Positions 17,948-27,127 of a stretch of DNA of 64,000 nucleotides are shown piece by piece. Source of the DNA: Paracoccaceae bacterium. GTDB taxonomy: Bacteria; Pseudomonadota; Alphaproteobacteria; Rhodobacterales; Rhodobacteraceae. The position numbers and the translations under genes were made by a program. The DNA is taken from positions 1 to 64,000 of the forward strand of contig JADGFD010000003.1 of NCBI GenBank assembly GCA_016744015.1, written 5' to 3'. The notes below the pieces were generated by a model. That model was not told the DNA's origin, did no database searches, and was given only the letters and a program-made list of their open reading frames with translations. The number at the start of each line of letters is the position of its first letter. The first letter of the stretch is position 1.

Positions 17948-19604
17948 CGGCCAAAACGGCGTCCAGCCCACGCGCGAGCTTGTCACGAATTCGTTCGGCA
18001 TCGGCCTCTTCAGGGCCATAAGACAGCGCGCGCCGCCACTGAAAGCGCGCCTCGCGCTTGCGGTCAACCATCCAGAGGACATCACCAAAGTGGTCGCTCA
18101 AAATAGGGTCTACCGGCAGCAGTTTTACGGCGGTTTCCATGGCAATTTCGGCTTCTTCAAAGCGGCCAAGGCGGTAATAAACCCAGCCGAGGCTATCGGC
18201 AATTGCGCCGCTATCGGGCTTGGCTTTAACCGCGGTTTCTATCATCCCCAACGCCTCATCCAGCTTTTCACCGCGGTCAACCAAGGAATAACCAAGGTAA
18301 TTGAGCGCATCGGGTTGATCGGGGTTAAGCGTGAGCGCTTGTCGGAAATCAGCTTCGGCAGCGGGCCAGTTATCGGCGCGGTGCTCCACAACGGCACGGG
18401 CATAAAAAAGCCGCCATGCCGCAGGAATATCGGGCGCGGGGAGGAGCTCAATGGCATTGGTATACGCCTCCCGCGCGGGGGGCAAATCTCCGTTTTGTCG
18501 CAGAACATCCCCCAAAGACTGCCAAAGCGTAATGCTGTCGGGTTTGATCTCGATCGCAGCGCGCAGGGTGGTGATCGCCCCATCCAGATCATTATTTTGA
18601 CGTAGGTTCAGCGCCCGCCCTGTTTTGGCGTTTAGCACCCAAGGGTTGCTGTCAGGCACTGCATCATAGGCTGTGAGCGCCAGTGCAAATTGGGATTGCA
18701 CGGTGAGGATATCCCCTATCAGCAAAAGCGCCACTGCATTTTCGGGCTGTAAGGCGGAGGCGAGGCGGGCATAAAGCAGGGCCAACCGCTGGCTATCGTC
18801 GCTCCTTAAGGCATCCGCGATCACCAAAAAGGTTTCTGCTGCGCCGTGCTGCTGGGCGGTGACCCGATCAAACACAACGGTTTCCTCAGTGGCGAGCTGC
18901 ACCCGTAGATCAGCGGATTCCCGGTCAGAAAAGCCCGCACCCGCGCCGTTTACCATGATTTCAAGCGCATCTTCATACCGCCCGAGCGCCCCGAGAATTT
19001 GCGCATGCGCCAGCACTGCGCCACGGTTAACATAGGCCCCGCCCGCCGCAAAAACCGCATCAGCTTCAACGAGCCTGCCCAAATAGGCCAGCGCCAAGCC
19101 TTTGTTATAAAGCCCAAAAGCGGTGATGGCTTCGTTTTCGCTTGGGGCCACCAGCGCCTCAAGCCCCGCATCCACTTCCTCCATACCCAGCAAAGCCCAG
19201 CCGCTCAGGAGCTGTTTGATAAGCGGATTCATCTCAAAGCTCGGGTCGGCCATCAGGCCAAGGGCGGCGCGAAAATCCCCGCGCTCAAACGCGCCGGCAA
19301 TCATAACCGTGTGGGCATATTCATCCTTAAAATCCGCCGCGGCCATTTTGCGGGCAATCGCCTCCGCTGCGGCCACATCCCCCACCGCCACAAAAGCAAA
19401 CAAGCCGCCTTGCATGATATAGCCATTATCCGGCTCGGCGATCATGGCTTGGGTGTAATAATAGGCCGCATCAACGTAATCATTGGCGATATTGGCTGAT
19501 TTTGCCGCCAAAAACGCCCCGGCAAAGCCCTCGCTGCGTGCCATTGGCACCGTAGAAAGCGCCATTGTCGCCGCTAAGGACAGGGTTTTTAGCAAGTTCG
19601 CCAT
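17940..19604 (-). CDS. Secreted TPR-repeat protein
   Basis: A 554-aa protein with an N-terminal signal peptide (MANLLKTLSLAATMAL, cleavage near ARS-EG), followed by tetratricopeptide repeats over most of its length. The last repeats (DQPDALNYLGYSLVDRGE, SGAIADSLGWVYYRLGRFEE) match the envelope TPR proteins often found before ispE in Rhodobacterales. It probably scaffolds a periplasmic assembly. It lies 85 nt after etfD and overlaps ispE by 8 nt. Confidence 0.85.
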   Translation of the reverse strand: MANLLKTLSLAATMALSTVPMARSEGFAGAFLAAKSANIANDYVDAAYYYTQAMIAEPDNGYIMQGGLFAFVAVGDVAAAEAIARKMAAADFKDEYAHTVMIAGAFERGDFRAALGLMADPSFEMNPLIKQLLSGWALLGMEEVDAGLEALVAPSENEAITAFGLYNKGLALAYLGRLVEADAVFAAGGAYVNRGAVLAHAQILGALGRYEDALEIMVNGAGAGFSDRESADLRVQLATEETVVFDRVTAQQHGAAETFLVIADALRSDDSQRLALLYARLASALQPENAVALLLIGDILTVQSQFALALTAYDAVPDSNPWVLNAKTGRALNLRQNNDLDGAITTLRAAIEIKPDSITLWQSLGDVLRQNGDLPPAREAYTNAIELLPAPDIPAAWRLFYARAVVEHRADNWPAAEADFRQALTLNPDQPDALNYLGYSLVDRGEKLDEALGMIETAVKAKPDSGAIADSLGWVYYRLGRFEEAEIAMETAVKLLPVDPILSDHFGDVLWMVDRKREARFQWRRALSYGPEEADAERIRDKLARGLDAVLADE

Positions 19605-19689
19605 GGTTCACTCCGCGTTGTTTTCCCCAAGATAGGCAGCACGGGGCGCAAGTGCAATCAAGCAAACGCGTATGTGATCATAAATACGC

Positions 19690-21345
19690 CTACATGTTGG
19701 GGTAATTCGGCCCCTCGCCACCTTGCGGGCAGGCCCATGTAATGTTGCCGCTTGGGTCTTTGATATCGCAGGTTTTGCAATGCACACAATTTTGCGCATT
19801 AATCTGGAAGCGCGGGTTTGAGCCGTCCTCCTCACGAATAATTTCGTAAACGCCGGCGGGGCAATAGCGCTGCGCAGGCTCGGCATATTCGGGGAGGTTG
19901 ACGCTAATCGGCAGGTTTGCGTCGGCCAATTGCAGGTGGCTCGGCGCATCTTCAGCGTGATTTGTGGCGGAAAAGCTCACATTGGTAAGGCGGTCAAAGC
20001 TGAGCACTCCGTCTGGGCGGGGGTAATCAATGACCGGGTGGTCGGCGGCTTTGCCAGTGGATTGCGCATCGTTTTTGCCGTGCTTTAGCGTGCCGAGCGG
20101 GTTGAATTTAAACAGGTTTGCCACCCACATATCAAAACCACCGAGCAGCAGCCCGCCCAGCGGGCCAAAGCGAGCATTGAGCGGCGCAACGTTGCGCACG
20201 GGCTTCAGGTCTTTGCCTATCGGGCCTGTCCGAAGCTCGGTGTTGTAGTCTTCCAGCTCATCGCCAGCGCGGCCAGCTTTAATGGCCTTTGCTGCGGCCT
20301 CGGCGGCTGCGATGCCAGAAAGCATGGCATTATGGTTACCCTTAATGCGCGGCAGGTTCACCAGCCCCGCCGAACAGCCTAGCAGCGTGCCACCGGGAAA
20401 GCAGGATTTAGGGATCGACTGGAAGCCGCCCTTTGTCACCACCCGCGCACCGTAAGCCACGCGTTTTCCGCCTGCCAGCACCTCGGAAATCATCGGGTGA
20501 TGCTTCCAGCGCTGGAACTCGCTATAGGGTGAGAGATGCGGGTTTTTATAGTTGAGATCAACGATATAGCCGACATAGACCTGATTGTTTTCAAGATGAT
20601 ACATAAACGAGCCGCCGCCCGCCTTCCAGCCCAGCGGCCAGCCCATAGAGTGTGTGACTTCACCCTCGTTATGATGCTCTGGCAGCACATCCCAGATCTC
20701 TTTAATCCCGAGGCCAAACTTTGGCACATCGCTGTTTTCGTCCAGACCAAACTTCGCAATCACCTGCTTGGATAACGAGCCGCGCGCCCCCTCAGACAGG
20801 AACACATATTTGCCGTTCAGCACCATGCCCGGCTCATAATTTGGCCCCTGAGTGCCATCGGGGTTAAGACCGAACTCACCCGCGACCACGCCCGAAAGCG
20901 CGCCGTTTTCGCCGTAAACCAGCTCTGAACAGGCCATGCCGGGGAAAATTTCCACGCCCAACGCTTCAGCCTGCTCGGCCATCCAGCGGGTCACATTCGC
21001 CATCGAGACGATATATTTGCCGTGGTTGTTCATCAAAGGCGGCATCAGGAAATTCGGGAGGCGAAACCCGCCGCCCGCACCGAGCATCAAGAAGCGGTCC
21101 TTTTTAACCTTGGTTTTGATCGGCGCACCACGTTCGGCCCAATCTGGCATCAACGCGTCCAGCCCGCACGTATCCAGCACCGCGCCTGAAAGAATATGCG
21201 CGCCCACTTCGGAGCCTTTTTCCAGCACCACGACATTAAGGTCAGCATCCAGCTGCTTAAGGCGAATTGCCGCCGAAAGCCCGGCTGGCCCCGCCCCCAC
21301 AATCACCACATCATAATCCATCGCTTCGCGTTCAATCTCGGCCAT
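19690..21345 (-). CDS. etfD: Electron transfer flavoprotein-ubiquinone oxidoreductase
   Basis: ETF-QO passes electrons from acyl-CoA dehydrogenases, via ETF, to ubiquinone at the membrane. The 551-aa product has an FAD-binding VVIVGAGPAGLSAAIRL near the start and the C-terminal iron-sulfur ligands in CPAGVYEI, CVHCKTCD and CPQGGEGP. The ATG at 21345 is preceded by a G-rich ribosome-binding site; longer in-frame starts cover the promoter palindrome. It serves the acyl-CoA dehydrogenases at 57614-60550. Confidence 0.96.
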   Translation of the reverse strand: MAEIEREAMDYDVVIVGAGPAGLSAAIRLKQLDADLNVVVLEKGSEVGAHILSGAVLDTCGLDALMPDWAERGAPIKTKVKKDRFLMLGAGGGFRLPNFLMPPLMNNHGKYIVSMANVTRWMAEQAEALGVEIFPGMACSELVYGENGALSGVVAGEFGLNPDGTQGPNYEPGMVLNGKYVFLSEGARGSLSKQVIAKFGLDENSDVPKFGLGIKEIWDVLPEHHNEGEVTHSMGWPLGWKAGGGSFMYHLENNQVYVGYIVDLNYKNPHLSPYSEFQRWKHHPMISEVLAGGKRVAYGARVVTKGGFQSIPKSCFPGGTLLGCSAGLVNLPRIKGNHNAMLSGIAAAEAAAKAIKAGRAGDELEDYNTELRTGPIGKDLKPVRNVAPLNARFGPLGGLLLGGFDMWVANLFKFNPLGTLKHGKNDAQSTGKAADHPVIDYPRPDGVLSFDRLTNVSFSATNHAEDAPSHLQLADANLPISVNLPEYAEPAQRYCPAGVYEIIREEDGSNPRFQINAQNCVHCKTCDIKDPSGNITWACPQGGEGPNYPNM

Positions 21346-21364
21346 GCTACCCCCAATATTGCGT

Positions 21365-21380
21365 TGCAATATATATTGCA
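21365..21380. promoter_or_regulatory. 16-bp perfect palindrome in the etfD leader
   Basis: TGCAATATATATTGCA is a perfect 16-bp palindrome whose edge is 20 nt upstream of the etfD start codon, in the etfD-greA divergent gap. Position and symmetry suggest an operator for a dimeric regulator. The regulator is unknown. Confidence 0.5.
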
Positions 21381-21536
21381 GGCCTTGTCCCACGCGTCAA
21401 TAATGACACGGCGTCAAATTGCCCAAAACCGGCCGCTTTGCGGCGAAAGCGCAACTATCGCTTGCTGATTGCCCCTGCCCCCCATAATAATCACCGCTGA
21501 AGCCCCGGAAGCGGGGCGCAGACCGGAGCTAAACCA

Positions 21537-22007
21537 TTGGAAAAAATTCATCTTACCGCCGCGGGGCAGGCCCGTTTGGAAGCCGAGGCCCGCGAGTTGA
21601 AAACCGTGCGCCGCCCGCAAGTGATCAAAGATATCGCCGAGGCCCGCGCCCATGGGGACCTATCAGAAAATGCGGAGTACCATGCGGCCCGCGAAGAGCA
21701 GAGCCACATTGAAGGCCGGATCAAAGAACTGGAAGGCGTGCTCAGCCTTGCCGAAATTATTGATGTCAGCAAGCTTTCTGGCACGGTGAAATTTGGCGCG
21801 ACGGTCGAGCTGGCAGACGAAGACACAGACGAAGAAATTACCTATCAGATTGTGGGCCAATACGAGGCGAATATTGATAAAGGCTTGCTCAACATCCAGT
21901 CACCGCTGGCGCGGGCATTGATTGGCAAGGAAGAAGGCGATAGCGTGGAAGTGCGCACGCCGGGCGGTGTGCGCAGTTACGAGGTTTTGAGTGTAAAATT
22001 CATCTAA
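21537..22007 (+). CDS. greA: Transcription elongation factor GreA
   Basis: GreA rescues backtracked RNA polymerase by stimulating transcript cleavage. The 156-aa protein has the coiled-coil with [16 protein letters not shown], carrying the acidic tip, and the C-terminal FKBP-like domain ending [14 protein letters not shown]. Translation starts at TTG 21537, since MEKIHLT is the family start and CGGAG lies about 8 nt upstream. A 6-bp GC hairpin (21502-21517) lies in the leader. Confidence 0.95.
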   Translation: MEKIHLTAAGQARLEAEARELKTVRRPQVIKDIAEARAHGDLSENAEYHAAREEQSHIEGRIKELEGVLSLAEIIDVSKLSGTVKFGATVELADEDTDEEITYQIVGQYEANIDKGLLNIQSPLARALIGKEEGDSVEVRTPGGVRSYEVLSVKFI

Positions 22008-22028
22008 TTTTGCAGGAGACAGCACCAG

Positions 22029-22994
22029 ATGAACAGGGTTGGCGGCAGCTTTGGACCGAGTGCCATTGAAGGGCGAGAGCCTCTTTTTGCCACTATTTTC
22101 AGCGTATTATGGGTGCTTGGCCTCTCGGCTTACGGCGCGGGGTATTTCGGGCTTTTTGGCGATGGGGTCGAGACGCAGGGACCGATCTCGCTTGAGATCA
22201 TGATCTTTGTCTTTGCAGCTATTCTACCAATCGCTCTGGTCTGGATCGGTGTGCTTTTGCTGCGCCGCGTGGCCGAGGTGCAGCAGGATGCGCGGGATCT
22301 TGCCGCCATGCTCAAGCGCTTTCAGGCAGGGCCTTCGGGTAATCCTGCAGCACGGGTAACGCCGGCCCCAAAGGGCGGGGCAGAAACTAATGCAAAGCTG
22401 GCCGCGCTGAGCACGCAAATGCAGCAAGTTGAAAAAGCTCTGGTGGCCATATTGGCAACAAAGGCAGAATCAGGCGGTGAAGCTGGGGAAGCGACGCCAA
22501 GTGAGGTATTGGAGCCAAAAGACAGCTTGAACTGGGACGAGCTTTTGCACGCGCTCAACTTCCCAACTGACGAAAAAGACAAAGACGGCTTTCGCGCGCT
22601 GCGCATCGCCATGGGCCATCCCGCGACCTCACAATGCCTGCGCGCAGCTGAAGATATTATGAATCTGCTGAGTCAGGACGGGATTTATACCGATGATCTT
22701 TCGCCAGAAATTGCCCCTGCGGCCCTGTGGCGCAGTTTCGCCAAAGGTGCCCGCGGAGAAGAAGTCGCCGCCGTCGGGGGCATTCATGATGCCGCCGCCA
22801 TTGCCAAGGTTCGCTCACGTATGCGGTCTGACCCGATATTTCGCGATGCGGCGCTGCATTTCCAGCGCCAGTTTGACATTACGCTCCGCGAATTCTGTGC
22901 CAATGGCTCGGAATCGCAAATCGAAAAACTGGCCAACACCCGCACCGGGCGGACATTTATGCTGCTCGGACGGGTGAGCGGCATGTTTGGCTAG
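22029..22994 (+). CDS. Conserved membrane protein of unknown function
   Basis: A 321-aa protein I do not recognise by name. Two hydrophobic helices lie at about 20-42 and 55-80, then a coiled coil (AEVQQDARDLAAMLKRF), a Gly/Ala/Pro linker, a second short coiled coil, and a helical C-terminal domain (about 165-321). It follows greA by 21 nt with a GGAG site, so it is likely co-transcribed. Both halves look intact. It could be a lineage-specific cell-envelope protein. Confidence 0.55.
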   Translation: MNRVGGSFGPSAIEGREPLFATIFSVLWVLGLSAYGAGYFGLFGDGVETQGPISLEIMIFVFAAILPIALVWIGVLLLRRVAEVQQDARDLAAMLKRFQAGPSGNPAARVTPAPKGGAETNAKLAALSTQMQQVEKALVAILATKAESGGEAGEATPSEVLEPKDSLNWDELLHALNFPTDEKDKDGFRALRIAMGHPATSQCLRAAEDIMNLLSQDGIYTDDLSPEIAPAALWRSFAKGARGEEVAAVGGIHDAAAIAKVRSRMRSDPIFRDAALHFQRQFDITLREFCANGSESQIEKLANTRTGRTFMLLGRVSGMFG

Positions 22995-23314
22995 GTGCCC
23001 CCTTCAGGGGGGAGCGCGCGTGCGCGAGGGGGCGTGTCGCCCCCACCGAGCGCAGCGAGGCCACGCCCAACTGCCGGGGTCGTTTGCGTAGCAAACGGCG
23101 CAAGGCGGGCGGGAGGGCAACGTTCGGGCCTTTCGCTTGCTTTTAGCTTAGCACCCAGCCAGCTTGCCTTTGCCTCGAGGAGGGTCTCAGCTTTTGCGCT
23201 TTTGGAGGCTTTCGCGCCCCCCCCCACTCGGCAAAGGCAGGTTTTCAGCAAGCTGAAAACAAGTGCCCTACGGGCCATGGCCTCGGCTACGCCTCGGTGG
23301 GCCAGGCAGAGCAA
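22995..23314 (-). repeat. Long intergenic repeat, copy 1
   Basis: This 320-nt gap has no supported gene. Read on the minus strand it aligns with 39060-39350 plus: both carry CACCGAG, a TTTCAGC...GCTGAAA hairpin, TGCCTTTGC-GAG-then-G-run, and CCCTCC-CGA-GCAAAGGCA-TGGCTGGG. It also holds short palindromes such as CCCCCTTCAGGGGG and GTTTGCGTAGCAAAC. Open frames across it are low complexity and unlikely to be real. Confidence 0.6.
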
Positions 23315-24574
23315 TCAGCGATAGGCTGAAAACGGAGTGAAACTCACAAGGTCTCCTTGTTTGACCTCCAAGGCTTCGTCGGGTAGCTCAACAAACCCGT
23401 CAGCCCAAGCCAGCCCGGAAATACGGCCAGAGCCCTCAGACGCAAAGACTTCAACCATGCCATTGGAGCTGCGCCGCGCACGCAAAAACTCTCGCCGCCC
23501 AGCTTTTTTGCGTTTTGAAAAAGCGGCGGAAAGCTGCATAGCCTGCGGGCGCGCCCAGCCCTGCCCTTGCAAAGCCCCCAGTGCGGGGCGGGCAAAAACC
23601 AGCGCGGTGGTGAAGGCCGCCACGGGGTTGCCCGGCAAGCCAAAAACCGGCAGGCCTTGCCACATGGCCAGCGCCAACGGGCGGCCCGGCTTGATGGCGA
23701 TGCGCCACAGGTTAAACTCGCCTTTATCGGCCAGCACGGCAGACATGTGGTCTTCATCACCTGCCGAGGCGCCACCTGACGTCAGCAACGCATCGCACTG
23801 CTTGGCCGCTTCATCCAAAGCCGCTTCCACAGCTTCCACGCTATCGCCAACGGCGCCCATATCCACAGCCTCAAAGCCCCAATCGTCCAGCAAGGCCGCC
23901 AGCATCGGGCGGTTGACGTCATAAATCTGGTGCGCGGTGGTGGGCTCACCGGGTTGACGCAGCTCGTCACCAGTTGATACCACGCCAACCCGCAAGCGCT
24001 TATAAACAGGCACCTTGGCCACACCAACAGCCACCAGGAACCCGATTTCTTGTGGGCCTAACCGCGTGCCCGCCGCAAGCGCCACCTCCCCCGCTGAAAT
24101 GTCCTCGCCCTTAGCGCGGCAGTTAGCCCCCTGTTTTAGCCCGCTTTCAAAGCGCAGCCTATTGCCCTCAACCCGCACATCTTCTTGCATGATTACGGTG
24201 TCAACACCCTCAGGCAAAGACGCCCCCGTAAGAATGCGAACCGCCTGCCCCGCGGGCACGGTGCCAGCAAATGGCACGCCCGCCGCCGAGCGGCCAGCAA
24301 CCAGTGGCAGGGCTTGTATGGGCTCGCCGCCAAGCGAAGCAAAGGCAAAAGCGTAGCCATCCACCGCGGCATTGGCATAGGGCGGGTTAGACCGCCTTGC
24401 GGCCACGCTTTTGGCCAATATCCGCCCTGAAGTCTGTGCAACCGGCAGGGTTTCAGCCCCAACCACACAGCGCATTTGGGCGCGTAAATGGGCCAACGCC
24501 TCGTCTACCGGTGTCCAATGCGTGCCCTTTGGCAGGGCAAAGCAATCATCTTTCAAGCGGGGAAGTTCAGCCAA
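23315..24574 (-). CDS. moeA: Molybdopterin molybdenumtransferase MoeA
   Basis: MoeA inserts molybdate into adenylylated molybdopterin. The 419-aa protein has the domains in the usual order: VDGYAFA, an RILTGASLPEG loop, the MoCF-type core with VGVVSTGDEL, TSGGASAGDED and FGLPGNPVA, and a C-terminal beta domain. It overlaps mobB by 8 nt and ends the mobA-mobB-moeA operon. Together with modABC it serves molybdoenzymes. Confidence 0.95.
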   Translation of the reverse strand: MAELPRLKDDCFALPKGTHWTPVDEALAHLRAQMRCVVGAETLPVAQTSGRILAKSVAARRSNPPYANAAVDGYAFAFASLGGEPIQALPLVAGRSAAGVPFAGTVPAGQAVRILTGASLPEGVDTVIMQEDVRVEGNRLRFESGLKQGANCRAKGEDISAGEVALAAGTRLGPQEIGFLVAVGVAKVPVYKRLRVGVVSTGDELRQPGEPTTAHQIYDVNRPMLAALLDDWGFEAVDMGAVGDSVEAVEAALDEAAKQCDALLTSGGASAGDEDHMSAVLADKGEFNLWRIAIKPGRPLALAMWQGLPVFGLPGNPVAAFTTALVFARPALGALQGQGWARPQAMQLSAAFSKRKKAGRREFLRARRSSNGMVEVFASEGSGRISGLAWADGFVELPDEALEVKQGDLVSFTPFSAYR

Positions 24575-25061
24575 GCCCCACCTCCTTCAAGACAAAATCC
24601 GCGATTTGCGGGATGTTATTAATATCCAGCACCGGCACGGCCCGCGCGCCCAGATCATGGCCAGCAGCAATCGCCTTAATACTTTGGTCCTGCTCGGAAA
24701 TGAGCGGTCGGTCCGGCTTCACAGATGCCTCTATTTTAGCATGGCCATTTTTCTTGAACCCTTCAATCAACACTAGATCAACCGGGCTGAGCTTGGCCAG
24801 AAGGTCATCCACCGTTGGCTCCTCGGCCCCGCGCAGCTCATGCATAATGGCCCAGCGATAGGCCGAGGCCAAAATCACCTCACCCGCCCCCGCCGCGCGG
24901 TGGCGAAAGCTGTCTTTGCCAGGCTGGTCTACATCCACTGAATGATGCGCGTGCTTGATGGTGGAAACGGTTAGGCCACGGCTGGTAATCTCTTCTACCA
25001 ACCGCTCCGTCAGCGTGGTTTTGCCGCTATCTTTCCAACCGGTAATGCCAAAAACCTTCAT
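24567..25061 (-). CDS. mobB: Molybdopterin-guanine dinucleotide biosynthesis protein MobB
   Basis: MobB is a GTP-binding helper of MobA in forming bis-MGD cofactor. The 164-aa protein begins MKVFGITGWKDSGKTTLTE with the P-loop GWKDSGKTT, followed by the switch region HSVDVDQPGKDS and VDLVLIEGFKK. It overlaps mobA by 4 nt and moeA by 8 nt, so the three genes are probably translated in sequence. Confidence 0.94.
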   Translation of the reverse strand: MKVFGITGWKDSGKTTLTERLVEEITSRGLTVSTIKHAHHSVDVDQPGKDSFRHRAAGAGEVILASAYRWAIMHELRGAEEPTVDDLLAKLSPVDLVLIEGFKKNGHAKIEASVKPDRPLISEQDQSIKAIAAGHDLGARAVPVLDINNIPQIADFVLKEVGLG

Positions 25062-25717
25062 AATAAACCCTCTGCGCGCACCAGATCTTCTGGTGTGTTT
25101 ATATTAAAAAACGGGTCTTCCGAGAACCCGTGAAAGACGACAGGCGCACAGCCCAGCGGCTCCACCCATTGAATAACTTTGCGCACCCCGCCCTTCAAGG
25201 CTGTGCGCAGGTTTTCCCGCAAAGAAACATCATATAGCGCAAAGGTCGGTTGGCGGAAATAGCCGCCGGTTTCGCGCGGGCTGTGCGCCATGGCCATGGG
25301 CTGCCCTGAAGCCTCGCAAGCAAAGCGCAGGCCCGTGACCAGCCGCAGCGGAAAAAACGGGCTATCGGCGGCGGCGCTGACCATATGGGAATATCCATGT
25401 TGTGCCGCCCAATCCAGCCCTGCCAGCACGCCCGCCAAGGGGCCAGCGAAGCCCGAAATACTATCGGCTACAACCGGCAAGCCAAGGCTTGAAAAGCGTG
25501 CCGGGTCGCCATTGGCATTCAGCACCACGGCCTCTACTTGCGGCGAAATCCGTGCCATGACATGGCTCAATATCGGTTGCCCCCCAAGCGGCAATAGGCA
25601 TTTATCGCCCCCGCCCATGCGGCTGGATTGCCCCCCCGCCAGCACCACGCCGGCTATGCGCGCCTGCGGGCTGGCGGGCCGCAAAGGTGTTGCTATGTTC
25701 TCCAGTGAGGTCATCAA
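25058..25717 (-). CDS. mobA: Molybdenum cofactor guanylyltransferase MobA
   Basis: MobA attaches GMP to molybdopterin. The 219-aa protein has the nucleotidyltransferase signature LAGGQSSRMGGGDK at about 27-40, then LPLGGQPIL and VADSISGFAGPLAG; it ends with the INTPEDL region typical of MobA. It is the first gene of the operon and is divergent from azlC, 69 nt away. A shorter start a few codons in is possible. Confidence 0.94.
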   Translation of the reverse strand: MMTSLENIATPLRPASPQARIAGVVLAGGQSSRMGGGDKCLLPLGGQPILSHVMARISPQVEAVVLNANGDPARFSSLGLPVVADSISGFAGPLAGVLAGLDWAAQHGYSHMVSAAADSPFFPLRLVTGLRFACEASGQPMAMAHSPRETGGYFRQPTFALYDVSLRENLRTALKGGVRKVIQWVEPLGCAPVVFHGFSEDPFFNINTPEDLVRAEGLL

Positions 25718-25786
25718 TCAAAACTCGTGATTTTTGTTTCAGTGCGATGTGCGCTATGGCCGTAAAGGTGCAACGATAAGCAGGGG

Positions 25787-26488
25787 ATGTCCAGCATGGG
25801 CGGTGCATATTGGCAAGGTTTTCGGGCGGGAGTGCCCTTTGTTTTGGTTGTGGCTCCATTTGGGCTACTTTTTGGCGTGGTTGCCACAGAGGCTGGGCTG
25901 GATATTGTGCAAACCATGGCGATGACAGTACTCGTGATTGCGGGGGCCTCGCAATTTGCAGCCTTACAGTTACTTTCGGACAACGCACCAACTTTTGTGG
26001 CCATCCTCACGGGGCTGGCGGTAAATATGCGCATGGCGATGTATTCGGCCTCACTCACGCCCCATTTGGGCAAAGCGAGCTTGGGCATGCGCTCATTAGT
26101 GGCTTACTTTTTGGTAGATCAAAGCTATGCAATTTCGGTTGTGGAATATGAGAAGGCCCCTGCGCGGGTTTTGCCGGAAAAGCTGGCGTATTTCTTTGGC
26201 TCGGTGTCACCGATTGCCCCGCTTTGGTATGGGTTTACCTATGTCGGGGCAGTGGCGGGCAAGGCCATTCCGCCCGAATATGCGCTGGATTTTGCGGTGC
26301 CGATCACCTTTATCTCGCTTGTGGCCCCGGCCCTGCGCAGCTTGCCGCATATTGCGGCGGCTTTTGTTTCTGTCACCATGGCGCTTTTTCTGGCGTGGCT
26401 GCCTTATAATAGCGGCCTGATGGTGGCCGCCGTGCTGGCAATGATGGCCGGCGCGGCGATTGAAAAACGGTTGGAGGCCAAAGCATGA
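25787..26488 (+). CDS. azlC: AzlC family permease
   Basis: AzlC and AzlD form a two-part exporter for branched-chain amino acids. The 233-aa membrane protein carries FRAGVPFVLVVAPFGLLFG near its N-terminus, an AGASQFAALQLL helix and DQSYAISV. The ATG at 25796 is also possible and lies better spaced from the AGGGG site. The azlD start overlaps its stop by 4 nt. Confidence 0.9.
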   Translation: MSSMGGAYWQGFRAGVPFVLVVAPFGLLFGVVATEAGLDIVQTMAMTVLVIAGASQFAALQLLSDNAPTFVAILTGLAVNMRMAMYSASLTPHLGKASLGMRSLVAYFLVDQSYAISVVEYEKAPARVLPEKLAYFFGSVSPIAPLWYGFTYVGAVAGKAIPPEYALDFAVPITFISLVAPALRSLPHIAAAFVSVTMALFLAWLPYNSGLMVAAVLAMMAGAAIEKRLEAKA

Positions 26489-26805
26489 GCGATTTATCCA
26501 TCTGGGTCACCATCATCGCCCTTGGCATCGGCACCTTCCTGATCCGGTTTTCCTTTCTGGGCCTTTTGGGCGGGCGAGACTTGCCGGACTGGCTAACCCG
26601 CCACCTGCGCTATGTGCCGGTGGCGGTGCTACCGGGGCTGGTGGCTCCGTTGGTCGTGTGGCCTGCCGCCACTGGTGGCGAGGCGGATTTGGCGCGCTCA
26701 CTAGCAGCCCTGACCGCCCTCGCCATTGGTGCTCTCACCCGCTCGGTTCTAGGTGCTATTTTTGGCGGCATGGCCGTGCTTTATACGGTGCAGTTTTTCT
26801 TATAA
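26485..26805 (+). CDS. azlD: AzlD family transporter subunit
   Basis: A 106-aa membrane protein with about four hydrophobic segments. The LRYVPVAVLPGLVAPLVVWP pattern is typical of AzlD. It is coupled to azlC by ATGA and is followed by a strong hairpin terminator. Confidence 0.9.
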   Translation: MSDLSIWVTIIALGIGTFLIRFSFLGLLGGRDLPDWLTRHLRYVPVAVLPGLVAPLVVWPAATGGEADLARSLAALTALAIGALTRSVLGAIFGGMAVLYTVQFFL

Positions 26806-26819
26806 TCCACTCACTCATA

Positions 26820-26840
26820 CGCCCTGCGGGCGGCTTTTTT
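26820..26840 (+). terminator. Intrinsic terminator after azlCD
   Basis: CGCCC-TGC-GGGCG forms a 5-bp GC stem followed by GC and six T residues, 15 nt after the azlD stop. Confidence 0.75.
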
Positions 26841-26870
26841 CTTGCAGAAAAAATGCGTGTGCGACGCCGT

Positions 26871-26923
26871 GGCGGCGCGTCAACCCTTGCATTATTTGGC
26901 GATGTTGTACCCGCGCCGCGCGG
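26871..26923 (-). repeat. Palindrome-ended repeat, copy 2 (minus)
   Basis: On the minus strand it starts CCGCGCGGCGCG and ends CGCGCCGCC, with GGTACAACATCGC inside. The perfect 8-bp ends are at 26872-26879 and 26912-26919. It is paired with the oppositely oriented copy at 26978-27029. The intergenic region 26806-27127 holds these two copies and two terminators, and no gene. Confidence 0.65.
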
Positions 26924-26977
26924 ATACAACTGTGCTTTTTGAAAGCTTTTCGAACCTAGCCATAAGCGCTGATGTTG

Positions 26978-27029
26978 CCGCGCGGCGCGCACGCAATACC
27001 GCAAAGCAAATCAATGCCAGACGCGCCGC
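26978..27029 (+). repeat. Palindrome-ended repeat, copy 3 (plus)
   Basis: It starts CCGCGCGGCGCG and ends ACGCGCCGC. The stretch CAATGCCAGACGCGCCGC (27012-27029) is identical to the copy at 43020-43071, and CGCAAAGCA is also shared. It lies between azlD and rpsD. Confidence 0.7.
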
Positions 27030-27074
27030 CACCGAGGCGAAGCCGAGGCCAGGTCTGGGCCGTAGGCGCAGATA

Positions 27075-27110
27075 CAAAAAAGGGCCGCACCGAAATGCAG
27101 CCCTTTTTCT
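27075..27110 (-). terminator. Intrinsic terminator of rpsD
   Basis: On the minus strand AGGGC-(TGCA...TGCG)-GCCCT forms a stem with an inner GCA/TGC pair, followed by a six-T run. The plus strand also has a T-rich tail, so it could work in both directions. Confidence 0.75.
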
Positions 27111-27127
27111 TTGAAAAGCGAAAAAGC

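Noticed and set aside
22991-23314. 107-codon minus-strand frame in the long intergenic repeat
   Set aside because: Low complexity and shared only with the other repeat copy; it is better explained as a repeat than as a protein.
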